DNA of 64,000 nucleotides, taken from contig NC_132996.1 of NCBI RefSeq assembly GCF_048564905.1, forward strand, positions 53,046,501 to 53,110,500, written 5' to 3'. How positions within the stretch are numbered: the stretch's first letter is position 1; every line of letters starts with the position of its first letter. Source of the stretch: Vicugna pacos (Eukaryota > Chordata > Mammalia > Artiodactyla > Camelidae). The translations under genes were made by a program, and so were the position numbers. This document shows, in pieces, positions 46,641-60,430 of this stretch. The notes under the pieces are model-generated. The model was not told the DNA's origin. It saw only the letters and a program-made list of their open reading frames with translations, and did no database searches.

Positions 46641-49239
46641 ACAACTTGAAAGTCATCTTTTGCGGTCATTTGCAACTCTTCTGTGTACACTAAACAAACA
46701 TGCACCAACCGAGGCTGCTGGTGGTGCCCGGTAGGGACCTTTGTCACCTTTTTGACTCTAGCATAAAGGGCTTCAGATATAAGTTGTTAAGGGCTCTTTA
46801 TTATTGCTTCCTAATAAAACTCCTAGGGTGTTTCTTGATTATTCAGTCATTCACTTGAAGATATTCTGTTATGGAAGCAGTTGTTCAATTAGAAATAATC
46901 CACACATTTCAATTTTAAACTGCTTCTTTCTCATAGGACTTTTGTTACTGCCATCACAAAAGTCTACCTAGGATACTTGCAGGTTTGTATTAAACCCTCA
47001 AATTGGTTACCAGATGAATTGGTAGGGACAGCCACCATTCAATATGCTTTTTGAATTATAGATTGCTTTCTCTGACTTGTAAGAAAGTGAAATTGCAAGG
47101 TGATTTCTAGCAGGAATCAGTTCCTTTTAAAGACATGTTCATGTTCTTAAGTTCAGTTGTGACCATACAAATTATTGGATGAGCCAGTGGTCAGTGGCAC
47201 CTAATGCCATTATAGAAATTGTTACGAAATGGTTTTAGTTGATAGATTAAAAAAAAAAAAACCTGAATGATCTCTGGAATCTATCATATAACCAGTAAAA
47301 TATAAGTTAAAACCCTGTATGTGATTGTATCTTTAAGAGGAATATAAATTTCTTCCCAGAAAATGTGAACATTTTAAAATGTTGGAATCAAAATGATCTG
47401 AACAGTCTTTGCGTTGGCAAACTCATGAGACTTAGGTAGATAATTCTTGCCGCATTTTGAATACCCGGAGTAATATTTTGGTTGGGATTTTTACTTCTAA
47501 TCACTATATGTTGGAGAAACTTTTCAGAATCACAGTACTGCACCAACTCTGCCTTGGTTTAATAAGTATTAACCTTATTTTAAGGCACCCAGTGCAAATA
47601 AAAGAACATAATCAACAATTTCGGGCACCTGTGTCCTATAAAGACCTACCAAGGGGCTATTTTGGGCTAGAGATGGTAATTGGTTTCTGTGACTTCAGTC
47701 TCAAAAGATGAAATGTATACTGGATGTCCTGTCTTCCTCTTAATTACCTAATAAGAATCCATAACTTCTTGAAAGGGACTGGACCAGTTTAATTTTTCCC
47801 TCTGATTTTATCACTGCTTTTATACATGCACATTTCCCCCTTACAGTTGAACATTTTCCAAGAACCTTCCACTTTCCCTTGGTGAATAACTTCTTGGTTT
47901 AGTTACTCTACCTTGATGAATTTTGGAAGTTTTGAACAGCTTTAGAGAATGAAAAGAATTCACATTAAGAAGGCGAAAAATTGTGAGTTCCTTCCATATC
48001 CCCTAAACTGTAGAAGAGATCATAGAAGAAACTTTCCTAGTGTTTTGATGGGAGATCTGTTTTTTCCAACTCATAATGGGGCTTAAAAATTTTTTTACCT
48101 ATAAAGACAGTTTATTTACCACATTACTGGGCAAGATTAGCCTCCAGCTAAATGCTGCTCTTACTGATTTGAGCATTAGTTCTATTTCCTTTAATTAGCC
48201 GATGCGGTACTGTGAATGGAAATGGTTCCTCCTGTAACAGTGTCCCTCTCAGAATAAGTCACTCGAGCAATCTCAAGAAGACCAGCAGTTCTCTAATTGT
48301 GTATAAATGCTCTTCCCTGAGAGGCCACAAAAAGATTTCAATTAGATTTGAAATTAGACACCTGAAATCCACATATTTCTCTCAGCTCCTTAGGCAAAAA
48401 TAACAAGTTAATAACTTAATTCACAGTTGTTTTCTGTTTAGTAGCAGGGGATTTGGTGTTCCATTGCACAAATTCTCCTCTTTGAAATAAATCAGGAGTT
48501 CAGTTTGTAATCTAAAAACCTTGGAGCCTTATAGCTTAGAACCCTAAAATGAACCTGACTGGAAAGAAGAGAATTCCAAAGTGGTCCACAGTAGCCAACA
48601 GCTGAAATGCATAAACAGAACGGCAGCTTTGCTGTATTTTAAAAGCTGTCATTTTGAAGATCATAGTGGTATCTTCTGAGCTACAGTGTACATCAGGGTT
48701 CACTTTGAGTTACATATGTGCCCCTGGGAAGACTCTCAATTCACTCGTGTGTGTCTCTATAAGGTTACTTAATTAAACTGCAAAAAAACAGTCAGAACGA
48801 GTGCTGAGTTCAGTGCTATGCATATAGGAGACATGCAATAAATACTGAATGAACAAGTAAATAATCCAAAAAACTCACTAGCTACTGGGAGTGATTTTCT
48901 GGTATAATAACATGATTAGGGTCGTTCTGTCTTTCTCCTCTATTGGTTCAGTCTCCTCAACGTGGAAACATGTTTAAGTCTCTCCCATCCTTAACAAAAT
49001 GAAACAAAACTAAAGAAAAAACAACGTTCCCTTTACCTTGGATGTTTCTTGGCTAGTCTATTCTTTTTCCTTTCTTTTCATCTAGACTTCAGAAGCCATT
49101 AGACTCGACCTTACTCATGGGCTCTGCTTCCTTTCCCCTCATTCCTCATTCAAAATACTGTGAAACGTCCTTGGTCTAATCATCTGCATGAACATATTCA
49201 GAATAAACGTACCAAGTACCTTATAACTGCCAAATCCTC
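46641..49239. other. IFTAP intron, mostly unassigned
   Basis: AT-rich. A short L2-tail-like stretch lies at 48800-48860 (agacatgcaataaatactga). No exon seen. Confidence 0.45.
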
Positions 49240-49945
49240 ATGGACACTTTTCAGTCTTTATTTTCATGGCTCTGTCTACTGTGTTTTTCTCCATTGATTT
49301 TCCCTGATGCTCGTAGTCCACCGGTTCTCTCTTCCCTGCCCTCCTCTGATTCTTTGTGTGTTTCCCTGAGTGTTTCCCCTGCCTCCTGTGGGGGTTTTCC
49401 CTCCAAGCTCCCCTTACATGAGTTGATGTTCCTCAGGGTTCCATGCTAAACCTACGGCTCTTCCCACTTATGTACTTGGATCCATTTTCTACTACCTTTT
49501 GTGCCTTTTTCTCCAAATCTGTATCTCCAGCTCCAGACCTTTTTCTGAGCTTCAGGTTTGTGTATTCAATTGCCTGTTGACAATTCTATCTAGACTCCTT
49601 TAGGTACATTTAGATCAGCGTGGTAAAAACTGAGCCTGTCTCTACCTGCTTCCCTTCCGGCCTGCTTGCTCTTCCCGCCCTCTAGCCACATCCGTCATCA
49701 CATACTGCCAGTTTTACTTTCTGATATTTTCAGATCTCTCCTCCCAGTACCCTGTTCTCCTTATCCCATGCCTGGCCTGCTTCTGCAGACTCCCGACTGG
49801 TCTTCTGACTCCAGATCTACCCTCTGTGCAGTCTTCAAAGTGACCTTCAAGATGTAACCCCCAAAAGGGCAGGATATCCTTCTGTTTTCTGCACACCTGT
49901 GTCCCAGGCACCTGTCTCATTGTAGTTGCTCAGTTAACGTTGGAC
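49240..49945 (+). mobile_element. LINE-2 3' region, sense
   Basis: Pyrimidine-rich L2 text. Recognisable parts are ctgatgctcgtagtccacc, tctgtatctccagctccaga, ttgacaattctatctagact, cctgtctctacctgcttccc, and the tail ttgtagttgctcagttaacg followed by gactgaaggaaggaa. Confidence 0.6.
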
Positions 49946-51959
49946 TGAAGGAAGGAATTTATTTGAAATGTATCAATGACCAGGGATTTACCCTGCTTTC
50001 AAAACATCTTCAGTGACTTTTCATCATCTCGAAGATGAACAGCATGTAAGAGCTGTCACGATCTTTATCTTCGTCTCTGGCCAGTCTCTGCTGGCCACTT
50101 CATGCCCTGACAACACCGAATACTTGCAAATCCACGTATGTGAAATTCTGTGTCTTACTTCCTTGGCCTGCTCATGAGACCCACGTTTGTCAGCAAAGCC
50201 AGATTTTAATAGGAACATCTGGGGGAAGAGTGGAATATAACTGAATGACTGCAGAAGGCCATTCCTCTGACATTTTGACGCAGAGCTGTACTGGCTACCT
50301 TGCAGTACAGAGTGACAGTGATACTCCCAACTGGTTTTACAGTGTTCTGAATATCATATTTTGGCATTGCAAATATGAAAGAATTATTATTCTTGGTTTC
50401 TTGCTTTTGTATTTTGGCATTGCGTAAGGAATTACTCTAACAATAGCTGCTGTTAATAACTCAGTTTCTAACTGTAGAAATTTATATTTTTAAGTCTATT
50501 ATAAATGAATAATTCTTGGGTTGGCATCATATATTTATTGGCTGGTTAAAAACTAATTCCTTGCTACTGTTTTGGCGAGCACCGAATGACTGATGAAGGA
50601 AATCACACTCCATACACAGAACTCAAATACGTGAAGAAGAACTTGCAGGAAAATAAAAAAGCTTCCAATTCAGGATAAGTATCTACATCTATAGTTGCGT
50701 AGTGTTGGCTATCATGGCCAGAAGTTGTGTTGAGACCTCGGGGAGGGGAAAGGAGTGAGGAGGTGATGGATTGGGCCGTATCTGGGAGAAAGAACTAACT
50801 TGACCACGGCAGTAAGCCCTCGTCAGAGAGTCCAGAAGTCCAGCATACAAGCCTGCCTCTGTCTGCGTTGCTGAAACCAGGTGGATGTTGAGTTGGGTGA
50901 CGAGTGGGGAGGCAGGTACGATTTTCTGGCCGTGGCAATACTCAGCTGAGGGTAAGTTAAGCCTCAGTACTTTCTCCTCTCTGCTTCCATATCCCTTTCT
51001 GCATTCCTTTGTCAGGGAGCAGGGAGCGTGTTAATGAAATCACTCATTCACTTCTGTCTTCTCCCCGAAGTTATAAAACCTCATGGACACAGATAGTGGT
51101 TTCTTTCATCCTCATGTTCCTAGGATCTAACACACATGCAACCCTCAGTAAGTGTTTATGGAGTGAGCAAGTAGAGGGGAGGGAGGTGGGGACGTGAGGG
51201 CTGTCTGTGCTGTGTGAGGGGGTGTCAGGAGGATGGTGTGGTGTGGCTGGGATTTTAGCTCAGCTAAAGGACGTGTCTAGTTTGACACTGCTTTCCAGCC
51301 CCGGAGGAGCGTAGGTGAAGGCAAAGTGGCTGCATCTGTGAGAGTGGCTAGTAAGGCTGGGGCAGGCTTTGGGGACTTCCAGATGGGGTTCAAAGTCCTA
51401 GTACCATGGGTAGCCTGAAACTTGGGGGACCTGCGGATGGCAGGCCTTCAGCCAGGCGTGTAAGGGCAGCAAGGATCCCATCAGACGGAACGCACTGGTA
51501 GAGATGGGGCTCCTGTTAGAGTCAGCTGAGGGTGGGGTTGTGGCCAGCCGGCAAGCCTCAGCACTTCCTGCTGGAGAGAGTTGGAGACGGCAAGGATACT
51601 TGTGTTCAGGAAATGAACATATTGTGTCTTTGCGTCTGGGTTTCTTCACTGGAGCTGGTCTTAGCTATACTACCCCACTGTCACTTTGGCTGTGGCAATA
51701 GTAAATTTTATCTCAGGAAGTGACCAAAACAGACAGATCCATCATTCTGAAGACGGATTCGCTTCCTGTGTACGGCTGTTCTTTTAAAGATAGTCATATT
51801 ATTATGTGCAGCCTTGAATGCATTTTTTATGAGAGGCTCTGGAGATTTTTTTTTAAGCTTATTTGGAAAAGATCTTTTCTCCCAAAGAGCTATGACTTGG
51901 CTTAGTGAAAACTTCAAGGTTAATTTTTGCTGGTGTTTCTTGTTGAGAAGGCAAAGCTT
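49946..51959. other. IFTAP intron, nothing firmly recognised
   Basis: An L2-tail-like phrase lies at 51120-51165 (ctcagtaagtgtttatggag). The G-rich part 51170-51560 carries short overlapping frames on both strands without splice support. Confidence 0.45.
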
Positions 51960-52115
51960 TATCTGAAGCAGATTCTCCTGGATTCACGTCTGGCTTCTCT
52001 CCCTTACTAACTGTGCAGCCTTGGCCAGGTACTTAACCTTTCAGAGCCTGCTAATGCCCACATGGTCCCCAGTCCTGGGGCTGGCATGTGGTGGGAACTC
52101 ACTCAATGGCAGCTC
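51960..52115 (+). mobile_element. MIR SINE
   Basis: cctggattcacgtctggctt, then cttactaactgtgcagcctt, ggccaggtacttaacctttc, and a MIR tail-like ctggcatgtggtgggaactc. Confidence 0.65.
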
Positions 52116-52149
52116 CCATGACTACCTTTGTCAGGAGGGCACACAGACC

Positions 52150-53363
52150 CTTTCTAATTAAGAGGAAGTAAACGAGGTCTCTGAAATTTGGTCTCTTGCT
52201 GGTTTTACCAAGAAAGGATGATAGATGACTAGGTGTTTCCTATTATCACTGCATATCCAACTGCAAGATGCAACTTGCTAAACCAACAGGAGGTATCTGC
52301 TTCTCATGTTTTTGTGGGTTTTGTTTTTTTGTTTTTTGTTTTTTTTTTTCCACCTTTGATAACAGCACACAGTTTCTGAGCTAGATGCTCCATTTTCAAG
52401 AACATTACAAAAGCCATTCAATGAGATCATTTTACCATGCAAGAATATTTAAAGCTGATTATAGCTCGGGGCATTTTTTTTCATTCTTGCATAAGCCATA
52501 GTTTTCAATTATTTCAGCATCACCATACGTAATATAGAGCTACCTGAAGTGCTGGGTGATTTCATTGTATCACACACCATTTGCTTTTGGAGAGGCTTTT
52601 TAAGAGGTGATACAGTGAGATTTAAGGTGTTCTCTTCAGTTTATTGGAAAATATGCTTTTTAAAATCTTCCTTCTTTTAGGAAGTCTTTAAAAGTCACAG
52701 ATTGTGAATAAATAGATACAAAATTACTACATCTCTTTGCAGCTACTCTGAGTAGCAGGTAAAGCCTGTAATATTTTTTAAATTCTTGGTAGGAAAAAGG
52801 GATCCTGGACTTTTAAATTTATGGTGCTACTATGTGTTTAAATTCCTACTGTTATTGGCCCAGGTATAATCTGAAGGAGTGCGTTCAGTATGGAGTATTT
52901 TTATCTTTGAAAATTATGTTTTATTGATACAAGTTTTGTTTTTTTTTTTTTTTTTTGGTAAGTGGTAAAAATGTCTTTAAGTTTGACCAAAATCTTAAGA
53001 TATATTTTCTCACATTTGAATATAGCTCTTAGTTTTTCCATATGTCTATAGCCCTAAAAATACAAATGGTAAAAATGTAATGAATGTGTTCAAGAGAGAC
53101 TTTCCGATTCTTGCTGTGGGCAGAATTATTTAATGATATTCATTCAGATGCAGGATGGTACAAATGGGGCATATTAAGAGGCTTAAATTAGGTCATATTG
53201 AATAACTGAATTTATTATTTTAATTAAAAACAGCTAAATCAGCTGAGAGGGCTGAAGTCTTTAAAAAATTTTTAATTAAATACTAATAGGAAGTTTGTGT
53301 TTTCAACTCCATCTTCCTTTACTGTGATTATACATGATTTTCCTCCTTTGTTGTCTTTTATAG
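52150..53363. other. IFTAP intron before the last exon
   Basis: AT-rich, with T-runs at about 52320-52350 and 52937-52957. The part 52390-52660 and the TAATTAAA-rich part 53215-53285 are free of nameable repeats. No exon other than the last one was seen. Confidence 0.45.
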
Positions 53364-53528
53364 ATAATCAGAGATGAAGTTCAGCCCTTCTCACTTGATG
53401 AAGAGTTTGATTATGACGCTGTGGTGCTAACCCCCAAGTTCACTCCTGCAGAGATAGACGCCGTCAAAGAGCTTTCCAAGCAAAAGAGAAAGAGCACCAA
53501 TCCAGACTTAGAGGAACCCTGTGACTGA
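53364..53528 (+). CDS. IFTAP: IFTAP last coding exon F (residues 208-261, stop)
   Basis: Encodes [20 protein letters not shown], then [20 protein letters not shown] and [14 protein letters not shown], followed by TGA at 53526-53528. As I recall, the human end is [20 protein letters not shown] to DTSPDLEKSCD, a match over the whole exon including the final Cys-Asp. The C-terminal block holds the acidic SLDEEFDYD motif, a likely helix ([13 protein letters not shown]) and a basic KQKRK patch. Its strong conservation suggests it is a main partner-binding region, which is inference. The acceptor is ttgtcttttatag. The six exons add up to 786 coding bases including the stop, with every phase consistent. 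Confidence 0.95.
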   Translation: MIRDEVQPFSLDEEFDYDAVVLTPKFTPAEIDAVKELSKQKRKSTNPDLEEPCD

Positions 53529-53584
53529 TCCACCAGCACATCTTTGTGTTTGTTTTTGTTTTGTTCTTATTCAAGCAACATTAG

Positions 53585-53590
53585 AATAAA
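53585..53590 (+). terminator. IFTAP poly(A) signal
   Basis: A canonical AATAAA 57 bases after the stop codon, with a GT-rich stretch (tttgtgg, then caggtgtgcactg) 25-50 bases further on. The 3' UTR would be only about 80-100 bases long. Confidence 0.75.
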
Positions 53591-54019
53591 AGATAAGCCT
53601 ACTGTAATCCCCTTTGTGGAAATTCAGGTGTGCACTGATTTATCAGTTATTTGTCGGTAGGGAGATGCAACCAACAAGACCAAAGGGATCTCTGCCCTTA
53701 CAGAGCTCTCTTCTGTCACGTGGCTGCATCCCATGGCTCGTGTGGCGGGGAAGAGATGGAGGTGGCAGATGGCGACAGGACGCAACACCTGCAGAAGGGT
53801 CCATTTGATGAGAGCACTGCAACTGGGTAACATTGGGTATTGTAACAAAGATTGGAAGCATTGCCCTACCCCCTTGAGAGGGAAGGACGATTGAACATGC
53901 AGAGGCCAGAGAATTGATTATGTGGGCAGGTCACTGGTCCCAGCCCTCCAGAGATGGTAGTATGAATGAGAGTGCTGAGAGGATGGGCTTCTAGGATTGA
54001 CGGGGAAGTGCTTCTTCCT

Positions 54020-54410
54020 CATCTCTTAGTACGTTCTGACCAGTTTGTATTCTTTTTGTTTTCCAAACACTCCACTTTGTTTCCACCTTAGAGCCTTTGC
54101 TCTTGTTCTTCTTTCTGCCTGGCCTTCCCTGGTCTTGGTGTGGCGGGGTCCTCCTCATTACTCAGGTCCCTGTGAAATGTGTCTCCCCAGAGTCTCTCTC
54201 TGACGACGCCATCTACTCTCATTTTCACAACGTCCACCTCATCCCTGTGCATCCATCACCCTACCTTGTCTTGGGTCCTATCTGACTCCCATGAGATCAT
54301 AAACTGCAAGAGGGCACAGACCTCCTCTGCCTTCTCATTGCTGTGGCCCCAACACTTGAAAAGGGCCTGCCATAAAGTAGATGTTCAATAAATATTCATG
54401 TAATGAATCA
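54020..54410 (+). mobile_element. LINE-2 3' end, sense
   Basis: Good L2 order: cttagagcctttgctcttgt, then ctgcctggccttccctggtc, gaaatgtgtctccccagagt, gatcataaactgcaagaggg, and a tail of taaagtagatgttcaataaa. Confidence 0.82.
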
Positions 54411-54983
54411 AACCTAAAGTGCAAGCTTATTAGTTTGAAAGAACCCAAGCCCATTTCATCAATTCCGTCTGGTTAGACCGATATCGACCACTTTGCATTT
54501 AAGGCATAGACAAGTTCTTACTTCCTAATTGCATGATAATCCGGTGGTCAGTGCAAATTTGGGAAGCCTCACTTGACTGGCTAGCACTGCTCCATTTAAC
54601 CTGTTTCCTCTTTTCCTCGCCCTAACCCCATGGAGAATTGAGAGAATCTTAGTTCACATGGGAACTTGACCCACTTGTCAACTGCTGTTTTGAAACTTTG
54701 TTATGACTTCTTACATCAAAACCCTATTAGGAGTCATTCGTGTGATACAGTACTGACATCACCAACATTCTGCATTAAATAGTGTGGGTTGATGACTAAA
54801 TGAAAACTGGAAAGGGAAAAGAAAACAAGATTTAACGAGTGAGGTAGGGAGAAGAAAAATTCCATTTTGGTGATAAAGCAGAATCCTTTATCCATTCATT
54901 CAGAAGGGCTAATGCTCATGAGTCGTCAAATTTTAGAGGCAGCCTTGAAGCCTAATTCTCCCGTTTTCCTTACATTTTTATCT

Positions 54984-55080
54984 ATTCTGAGTGCAGTGTA
55001 AGCTACAAGAAGATTTTAAACAGGAGGGACGTGACCTGATTTACATTTGTGGGGAGATAGGTGGTAAAGGGGCTGGGCTG
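54984..55080 (-). mobile_element. LINE-2 scrap, antisense
   Basis: Short antisense L2 wording: ttttaaacaggagggacgtg, then acctgatttacatttg and gggctgggctggg. Confidence 0.45.
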
Positions 55081-55949
55081 GGAGGAAGTAACACTGGGGG
55101 AGTGTGCTGGGCTGGATTGTAAAAGGGCTTTTTTTTTATTGTTTTCTCTCTGGAAGTTTATACGATTTTGTTATCCCAGTATTCTGAAAATTTACGATGA
55201 TCTGTGTTGACACAGGTCGATTTTCATCTTTCGTGCTATGCACTCAGTATCCTTTTAGTCTGGAAAGCTGCCTCCTTAGTTCTGGGAAATTGTCTTGAAT
55301 TCTTTTTTTTGATGATTTTCTTACTTTCATTTCTTCCTAGAATGTCCACTTTTCAGATGTTGAACTTCTTAGTTAGCTACTCTAATGCTTTCGTCCTCTC
55401 TTCCTTGTTTTTTTCTTTTTGCTCTGTTTTCTGAGATTTTTCTCAACTTTATCTTCCCCATTTTTAAATTGCAATGTGTATATTACTTTCTTTTTTGAAT
55501 TTTATATTATTCTTATATCCACTAATTAGTAAAGGCATTACCATGAGATGAAAAAGTAAGGGCAAACATCGAGAAACCACATCCAGAGCGATCAGGGCAG
55601 CATGCAGAGTTGCGTCAGAACTAGACCAGCAGAATTGTGAAGGAAGAGATGGTGTCTCATCCTTGATAAGGCTGAACGAGGTGCCTCTGATGGGAAGCAC
55701 TTGTGTTTATTACGCTGAATGAATGAGCAATAGGCAATGGAGGTGTCAGGAGGGCCTTGGATATTCCTAACATGTTGCAGAAAGCCTCAGGTGTGACCAG
55801 GTGGAGGCTAGGTGAGTTCTAGGTCCCTGACAGTGAAAGAGGGGAGAGATGCCTTAGGGTGCTGTGTTGCTTTTGATATATACAAGGCATTCATGTGTTA
55901 GGTACTCCATCCTCTAAAAGTGGCTTCTTTTTCTCTTCCTGATAATCCT

Positions 55950-56630
55950 ATTTTTGTTTATGGCACCACACTGGTTGCCAGTCTGTTATTTTTTGCCTCT
56001 GCACTGCCTTTTGGTTCCAGTCCCTCCTCTGTACACCACTTGCCATGATTCAAGCCTTCAATTTTCCTTATTTCTCCCTGGAAGCCTTTCTACTTTCCAA
56101 ATAGTCTCTAAATGCCTCTATTCTTCCAGTTCTAGCTTGTTGTACACGTTGCTTTCACAGTAATCTTCATGTTGCTGTCTTGTTTCAAAACTACCGCTAG
56201 CAGCTCATTGTCTACTGAATTATTAAAAACGTCTCGATTTGCCATTCAAGGCCCTGTTCCCACATACCCCCACGATACAGATAAAACTGACTATGAGTGG
56301 CTCCCGAACGTTGTCTTCCACCTTCATGCTTTTCTTTTTATTGTTCTTTCTTTCTGGATGGCCACCCTCCATTTCTGCCCAGCGAATTTCTGCTCATCCT
56401 GTAAGATGTGCTCCAGGGGTCACCTCCTTCATAAAACCTTTCTGCTTCTCCCAACCAGGTGTAATTTCATCTTTCCCAGAACCTTAACATCATTTTGTAA
56501 CACTGTTGGTACTTGTCACATTCTGCCTCATATTATTTGTGCACACGTTTCCCGCCAACTCTGAGGGCAAGCATCAAATCTCATTTATTCTTGCATCGTT
56601 AGTAAGCACTGTCTCTTGCATATTATGGTC
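55950..56630 (+). mobile_element. LINE-2 3' region, sense
   Basis: Long L2 piece: gtctactgaattattaaaaacg, then caaggccctgttcccaca, gtaagatgtgctccaggggt, cacctccttcataaaacctt and agggcaagcatcaaatctca. The frames of 82 and 131 codons at 56169-56564 fall inside it and are relic text. Confidence 0.78.
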
Positions 56631-59600
56631 CTCATCACTGGCTTCATTTAACTGACAAAAATCCAGGATGAGTGCCACAAAAATGGATCGCAATAAGATT
56701 TATTCATTTGACTGTTTATCTACTGTATGGTGTCTGTTATATTTTGTTATGGAAACAAATAGTTAATGTCATAATCTGTTAACCCATTGAATTTATGGTA
56801 AAGAAATGAATGCAAAATGTTTGCACATGCTGCACCTGAGTGTTGATTTATTGACCGAACAGTCAGAAAAAGTAATTCCATCTGGTATGAAAGTGGGAGG
56901 GAAAAAAGACCCAATAATATGATTCTAATGTAAGTAAATTTTGCATGAAGGAATACAGGAAGACATTTTAGTACCAAAATAGTGGCCCATCGGTAATAAA
57001 GGTTATGGTATATGATATATAATTATAATAATTTTCACATCTATAAAAACAGGCAGTCTTTTAAAGAGTTTTTTGTTGTTGTTGGTTCCACTTCAGACAG
57101 TAGCAGATTATCTCCATTGTGTGCACTTAGAATATTGACATCCCTGTTAAGATTAAAAAAGTAAATCCAATAACTCTCCAAATTGTGTTAATATTGGCTA
57201 TATTCTCAGTAGAAATAAGCATCAATTTTAGTTTAGATTGAAAAGTATTTTCAAAGGATGGCTTCTGTGCAAGTGGCGGTAATGGCGCTTGAAGTAATTA
57301 GAGTGTTTAACTACTAGGCAGAAAAAAACACTAATTATTCTCATCTTGTTCCCCTCCGCCCCCCCGACAAGGATGGGAAAAACCTGGAAAGTATTTGAAT
57401 CATAGACATATTGGGGCATTAAATAAAAACAAAAACATGGTATCAGATTTCTTTGCAAAAATGATCCCCTAAATCTTTTGTGTTTACGAAGGTCGGTGTC
57501 TTGAACTTATAGAGGAAGACTTAAAGGTCAGTTAATTCCTGAAGAGACTTTAGTTTCTGGAGAATAGTTTCTGCTGTTCTTTAAATGCTTTGGTTATAGT
57601 ATTGTCCTGTTATTGACCCCAATGACTTATGGTGACTCAGTGTTTTATATCTCTCTCTGTATATGCATGATATGTATTTTCATATATATATTTATATTAT
57701 TTTGCAGTGAATCCAACTTATTTTCAAATGTGACTAAAATCCACAGATTAGTTTGTCTGTGTTGCCTTTTTGTTTTGCTGAAATTTAGTTTGCTAACCTT
57801 TGTCTGGGGAAAAAAAATGCAGCATTTTTCTTTCTTCATCTCTCTTCCTTTTTATTGTTCTGTCCCATGGGCTTTGCCTATAGCATCTGTTTCTGCTCCC
57901 CCCAATGCACTGAGTGTAAGTGTAACAGAGGGAGGTACGTGTTGGTGGCTGTTTGGGGTTTGAACAACTGAACACCTGGCTGCTAGTGTGCAGGTGCACA
58001 GAACTATGCAGAAGGAGTTTCATTTAAAACAAAAAGAATATTTGCAAGTTGCAGATGAGGGCTTGGGTGTTGGACTTGAGATGCTTCTGTGTCCAAAACA
58101 GTAAGGACACGTGGGTCCCTTACATGCCGGGGACTGTGAAAGTGCTGGTCATAGTATTTCTGGAAAATTTCTTCACTTACATAATGAATGGCTTCTGTAT
58201 TTGTCAGCCTAAATGAGTCTGTTAAATTCTATTCAGTTATTGTCCTCAATTTGCAAGGATCAGAGAAGGTTTTACACAGATGGTACCCACAGTGATCACT
58301 TCTCATTGTAATGACATTAACCTCTAATATGTTACGTATCAAATACACAATCATCCAATGCCATCGCCAGAGTTTAGAATGAGAAATGAGATACAGTTTG
58401 CAAAAAATGTGCTCTAATGTTCATTTCCCCCCAATTTGGCAGTCACTACATTTGAAGTAGCAATTTATCAAAAGAGAAATTATTAAGAAAATACTGTGTC
58501 AATTGCGTGTTTACTACACATTCACCATCATATTTGGTGAGATGGAGGAGAAAGAGTGGCTAAATATTTTATAACATCACAGCAAGGCCATTTGACACAG
58601 GAAAGGGACGTCAATGCAATATCCTGGGAACCCAGTGGTGACTAGTACTACACCAGCTGGACTCATTGCTTCAGATAAATCATTGACATTTTACAGCTAA
58701 GAGAGGTGAACAGACCTTACTTTCTAGGAGCTCCATGTTCTTTTGGGGAGAGATGGCTCACCTCCATTATGTGGCGTCAATGGCAACTACCCGTATCTGT
58801 ATGCGCTCCCCTGCCTGTCCTGCTCCCCCTATCAGGCACTACACCACAGCTGGCACGTGCACATCTTGCGGTGGTGAGGGGTTGACATCAAAAGTGAAGA
58901 AACCCTTGAAACCCATCCCTCTCAGCCCACAAGAGCAGCTTCTCACCACCACAGCGATGAAAGCCGTAGATAAGAGGGGCATTCCCACCACTGTGCTCTC
59001 TTGTGGGCAGCTGGCAGTTAACACAGGTGGGTGTAAGGCGCTGCCTGTCTTTTGAAGGTTGTCTGTTGAAGTGGCACACCACTTCTCTGGGATCAGTGCC
59101 CTGCTTTGGCTCAGGAGCTGCTCTGAGAAGTAACCAGGTGGTGCATGTCTGCCCAGCTTTTCAGAAAATCAGAGGGTCCAAAGACCCATGATTGTTCAGA
59201 GACCATCAGGCAAGGTGGTCAGCCTTTGCAACAAGTGGCCGTTGGAGGGGCCACCTTGATGCTCATGGTTTCGGAGGTCAAATTAGATCTCAACCACCTG
59301 CTCCCATCAGTTAGAGAGGAGGGAGTCTGGGTCTGTTCCACCCGGGGTGTGCCCAGCGCAAGGGCAGCAGAAGAGAAACAAGCATTAAATGAGTCATTCA
59401 CCAAGCAAACATCATTTTGTTTAAATTACACTGTGCTATTTTATCTTGACCCACAACCAAAGGGAACTCATTGTAATACATTATCACACACAAGATAGTT
59501 GGCTCATTAATAAAACCCTAGGAAGGAGACAGGGGTAAACAATGAAAACTCCCACACATTAGCACCATAAAGTACTACAATATTTTTCCTTCTTTTCATC

Positions 59601-59756
59601 AAAATCTTCCATGTAATTAAATTCCAAGTGAGTCAGCAAACAAATCCCTCAGCTTCTTTTATTGTACTTTTTTTTTTAAAGGGAATTCATTATTTTTCAT
59701 ACCAAGTAGCAACTAAGCACAAACTCCTGGATGGTGCTGAAAGTTTCCTACGGAAA
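56631..59756. other. Intergenic sequence downstream of IFTAP
   Basis: Largely unassigned, AT-rich to 58.6 kb. The GC-richer part 58735-59500 carries several 60-117 codon frames on both strands, but none has a recognisable domain, splice-linked partner or start context that I trust. No RNA gene seen. Confidence 0.45.
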
Positions 59757-60430
59757 ACAAATTTTTATTGAGTGCTTATGACGCAAGGCACCGGTGAGCC
59801 AGAGGTACAGCAGTGAAGACCGAACACATCTTGCTGGTAGGTGCTGTGATGGACACCAATCTGGATGAAGTGAAAGAGAGCGTTGGGGTGGAAGGGAAAA
59901 CCTCATCGAGGAGCTTACAGGCGAGCTGAGACTGTCATGACAAGATGGAGCCAGGCTTGCAGTGACCGGGAGGAAGTGTGTTCCTGGTTGAGTCAATAGC
60001 TCCAGTGGGAAGAAGCTTGGTGACCAGAGGGAAAATAAGGGAAGCCCGTGTGGCCGGAGTGTAAGGAGGGAAAGCAAAGGTCGCTGGAGATGAGTCAGGA
60101 AGGAAGGGGGATCCAGAGACCGTAGGATGTTATAGGTCATGGCAGGGAATTGGGTTCTAATCTCAGTGTTATGGGAAGCCATCGGGTTGTTTTTCTTCAA
60201 TTCTCTGATGTGCTTTGTATTTTCATAGATCAACTCTGCTTGACAGGGTTGAGACGGGGTCAAGAGGAGACGCCGGGTGGCCGGCTACGCAGCTGGAATT
60301 GCAGTCATCCAGGTGGGAGGTGATGGGGGCCTGGGTGTCAATGGTGGAGGTGGAGAGACGTGGATGGTTTCAGGACTTGCTCTGGAGATGGAGCTGATGG
60401 CGTTCCGTAAGGGGTTAGATACGGGCAAGG
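59757..60430 (-). mobile_element. LINE-2, antisense
   Basis: Antisense L2 beginning tttttattgagtgcttatga and running through gaggtacagcagtgaagacc, ctcatcgaggagcttacagg, then ggcagggaattgggttctaa and gcagtcatccaggtgggagg. A 171-codon antisense frame (59748-60263) lies wholly within it and is not a host gene. Confidence 0.75.

Noticed and set aside
46307-46747. Frames of 106-112 codons on both strands
   Set aside because: They lie in what looks like a GC-rich ancient repeat and have no splice or domain support.
56169-56564. 131-codon frame
   Set aside because: It is within a sense L2 3' region.
58735-59498. Several overlapping frames up to 117 codons, considered as a small gene downstream of IFTAP
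   Set aside because: Frames occur on both strands at similar length, show no known domain and have no splice partners or poly(A) signal placed to suit them.
59748-60263. 171-codon antisense frame, the longest in the window
   Set aside because: It falls wholly within an antisense L2 relic whose 3' region reads as low-stop, Leu/Ser/Pro-rich text.
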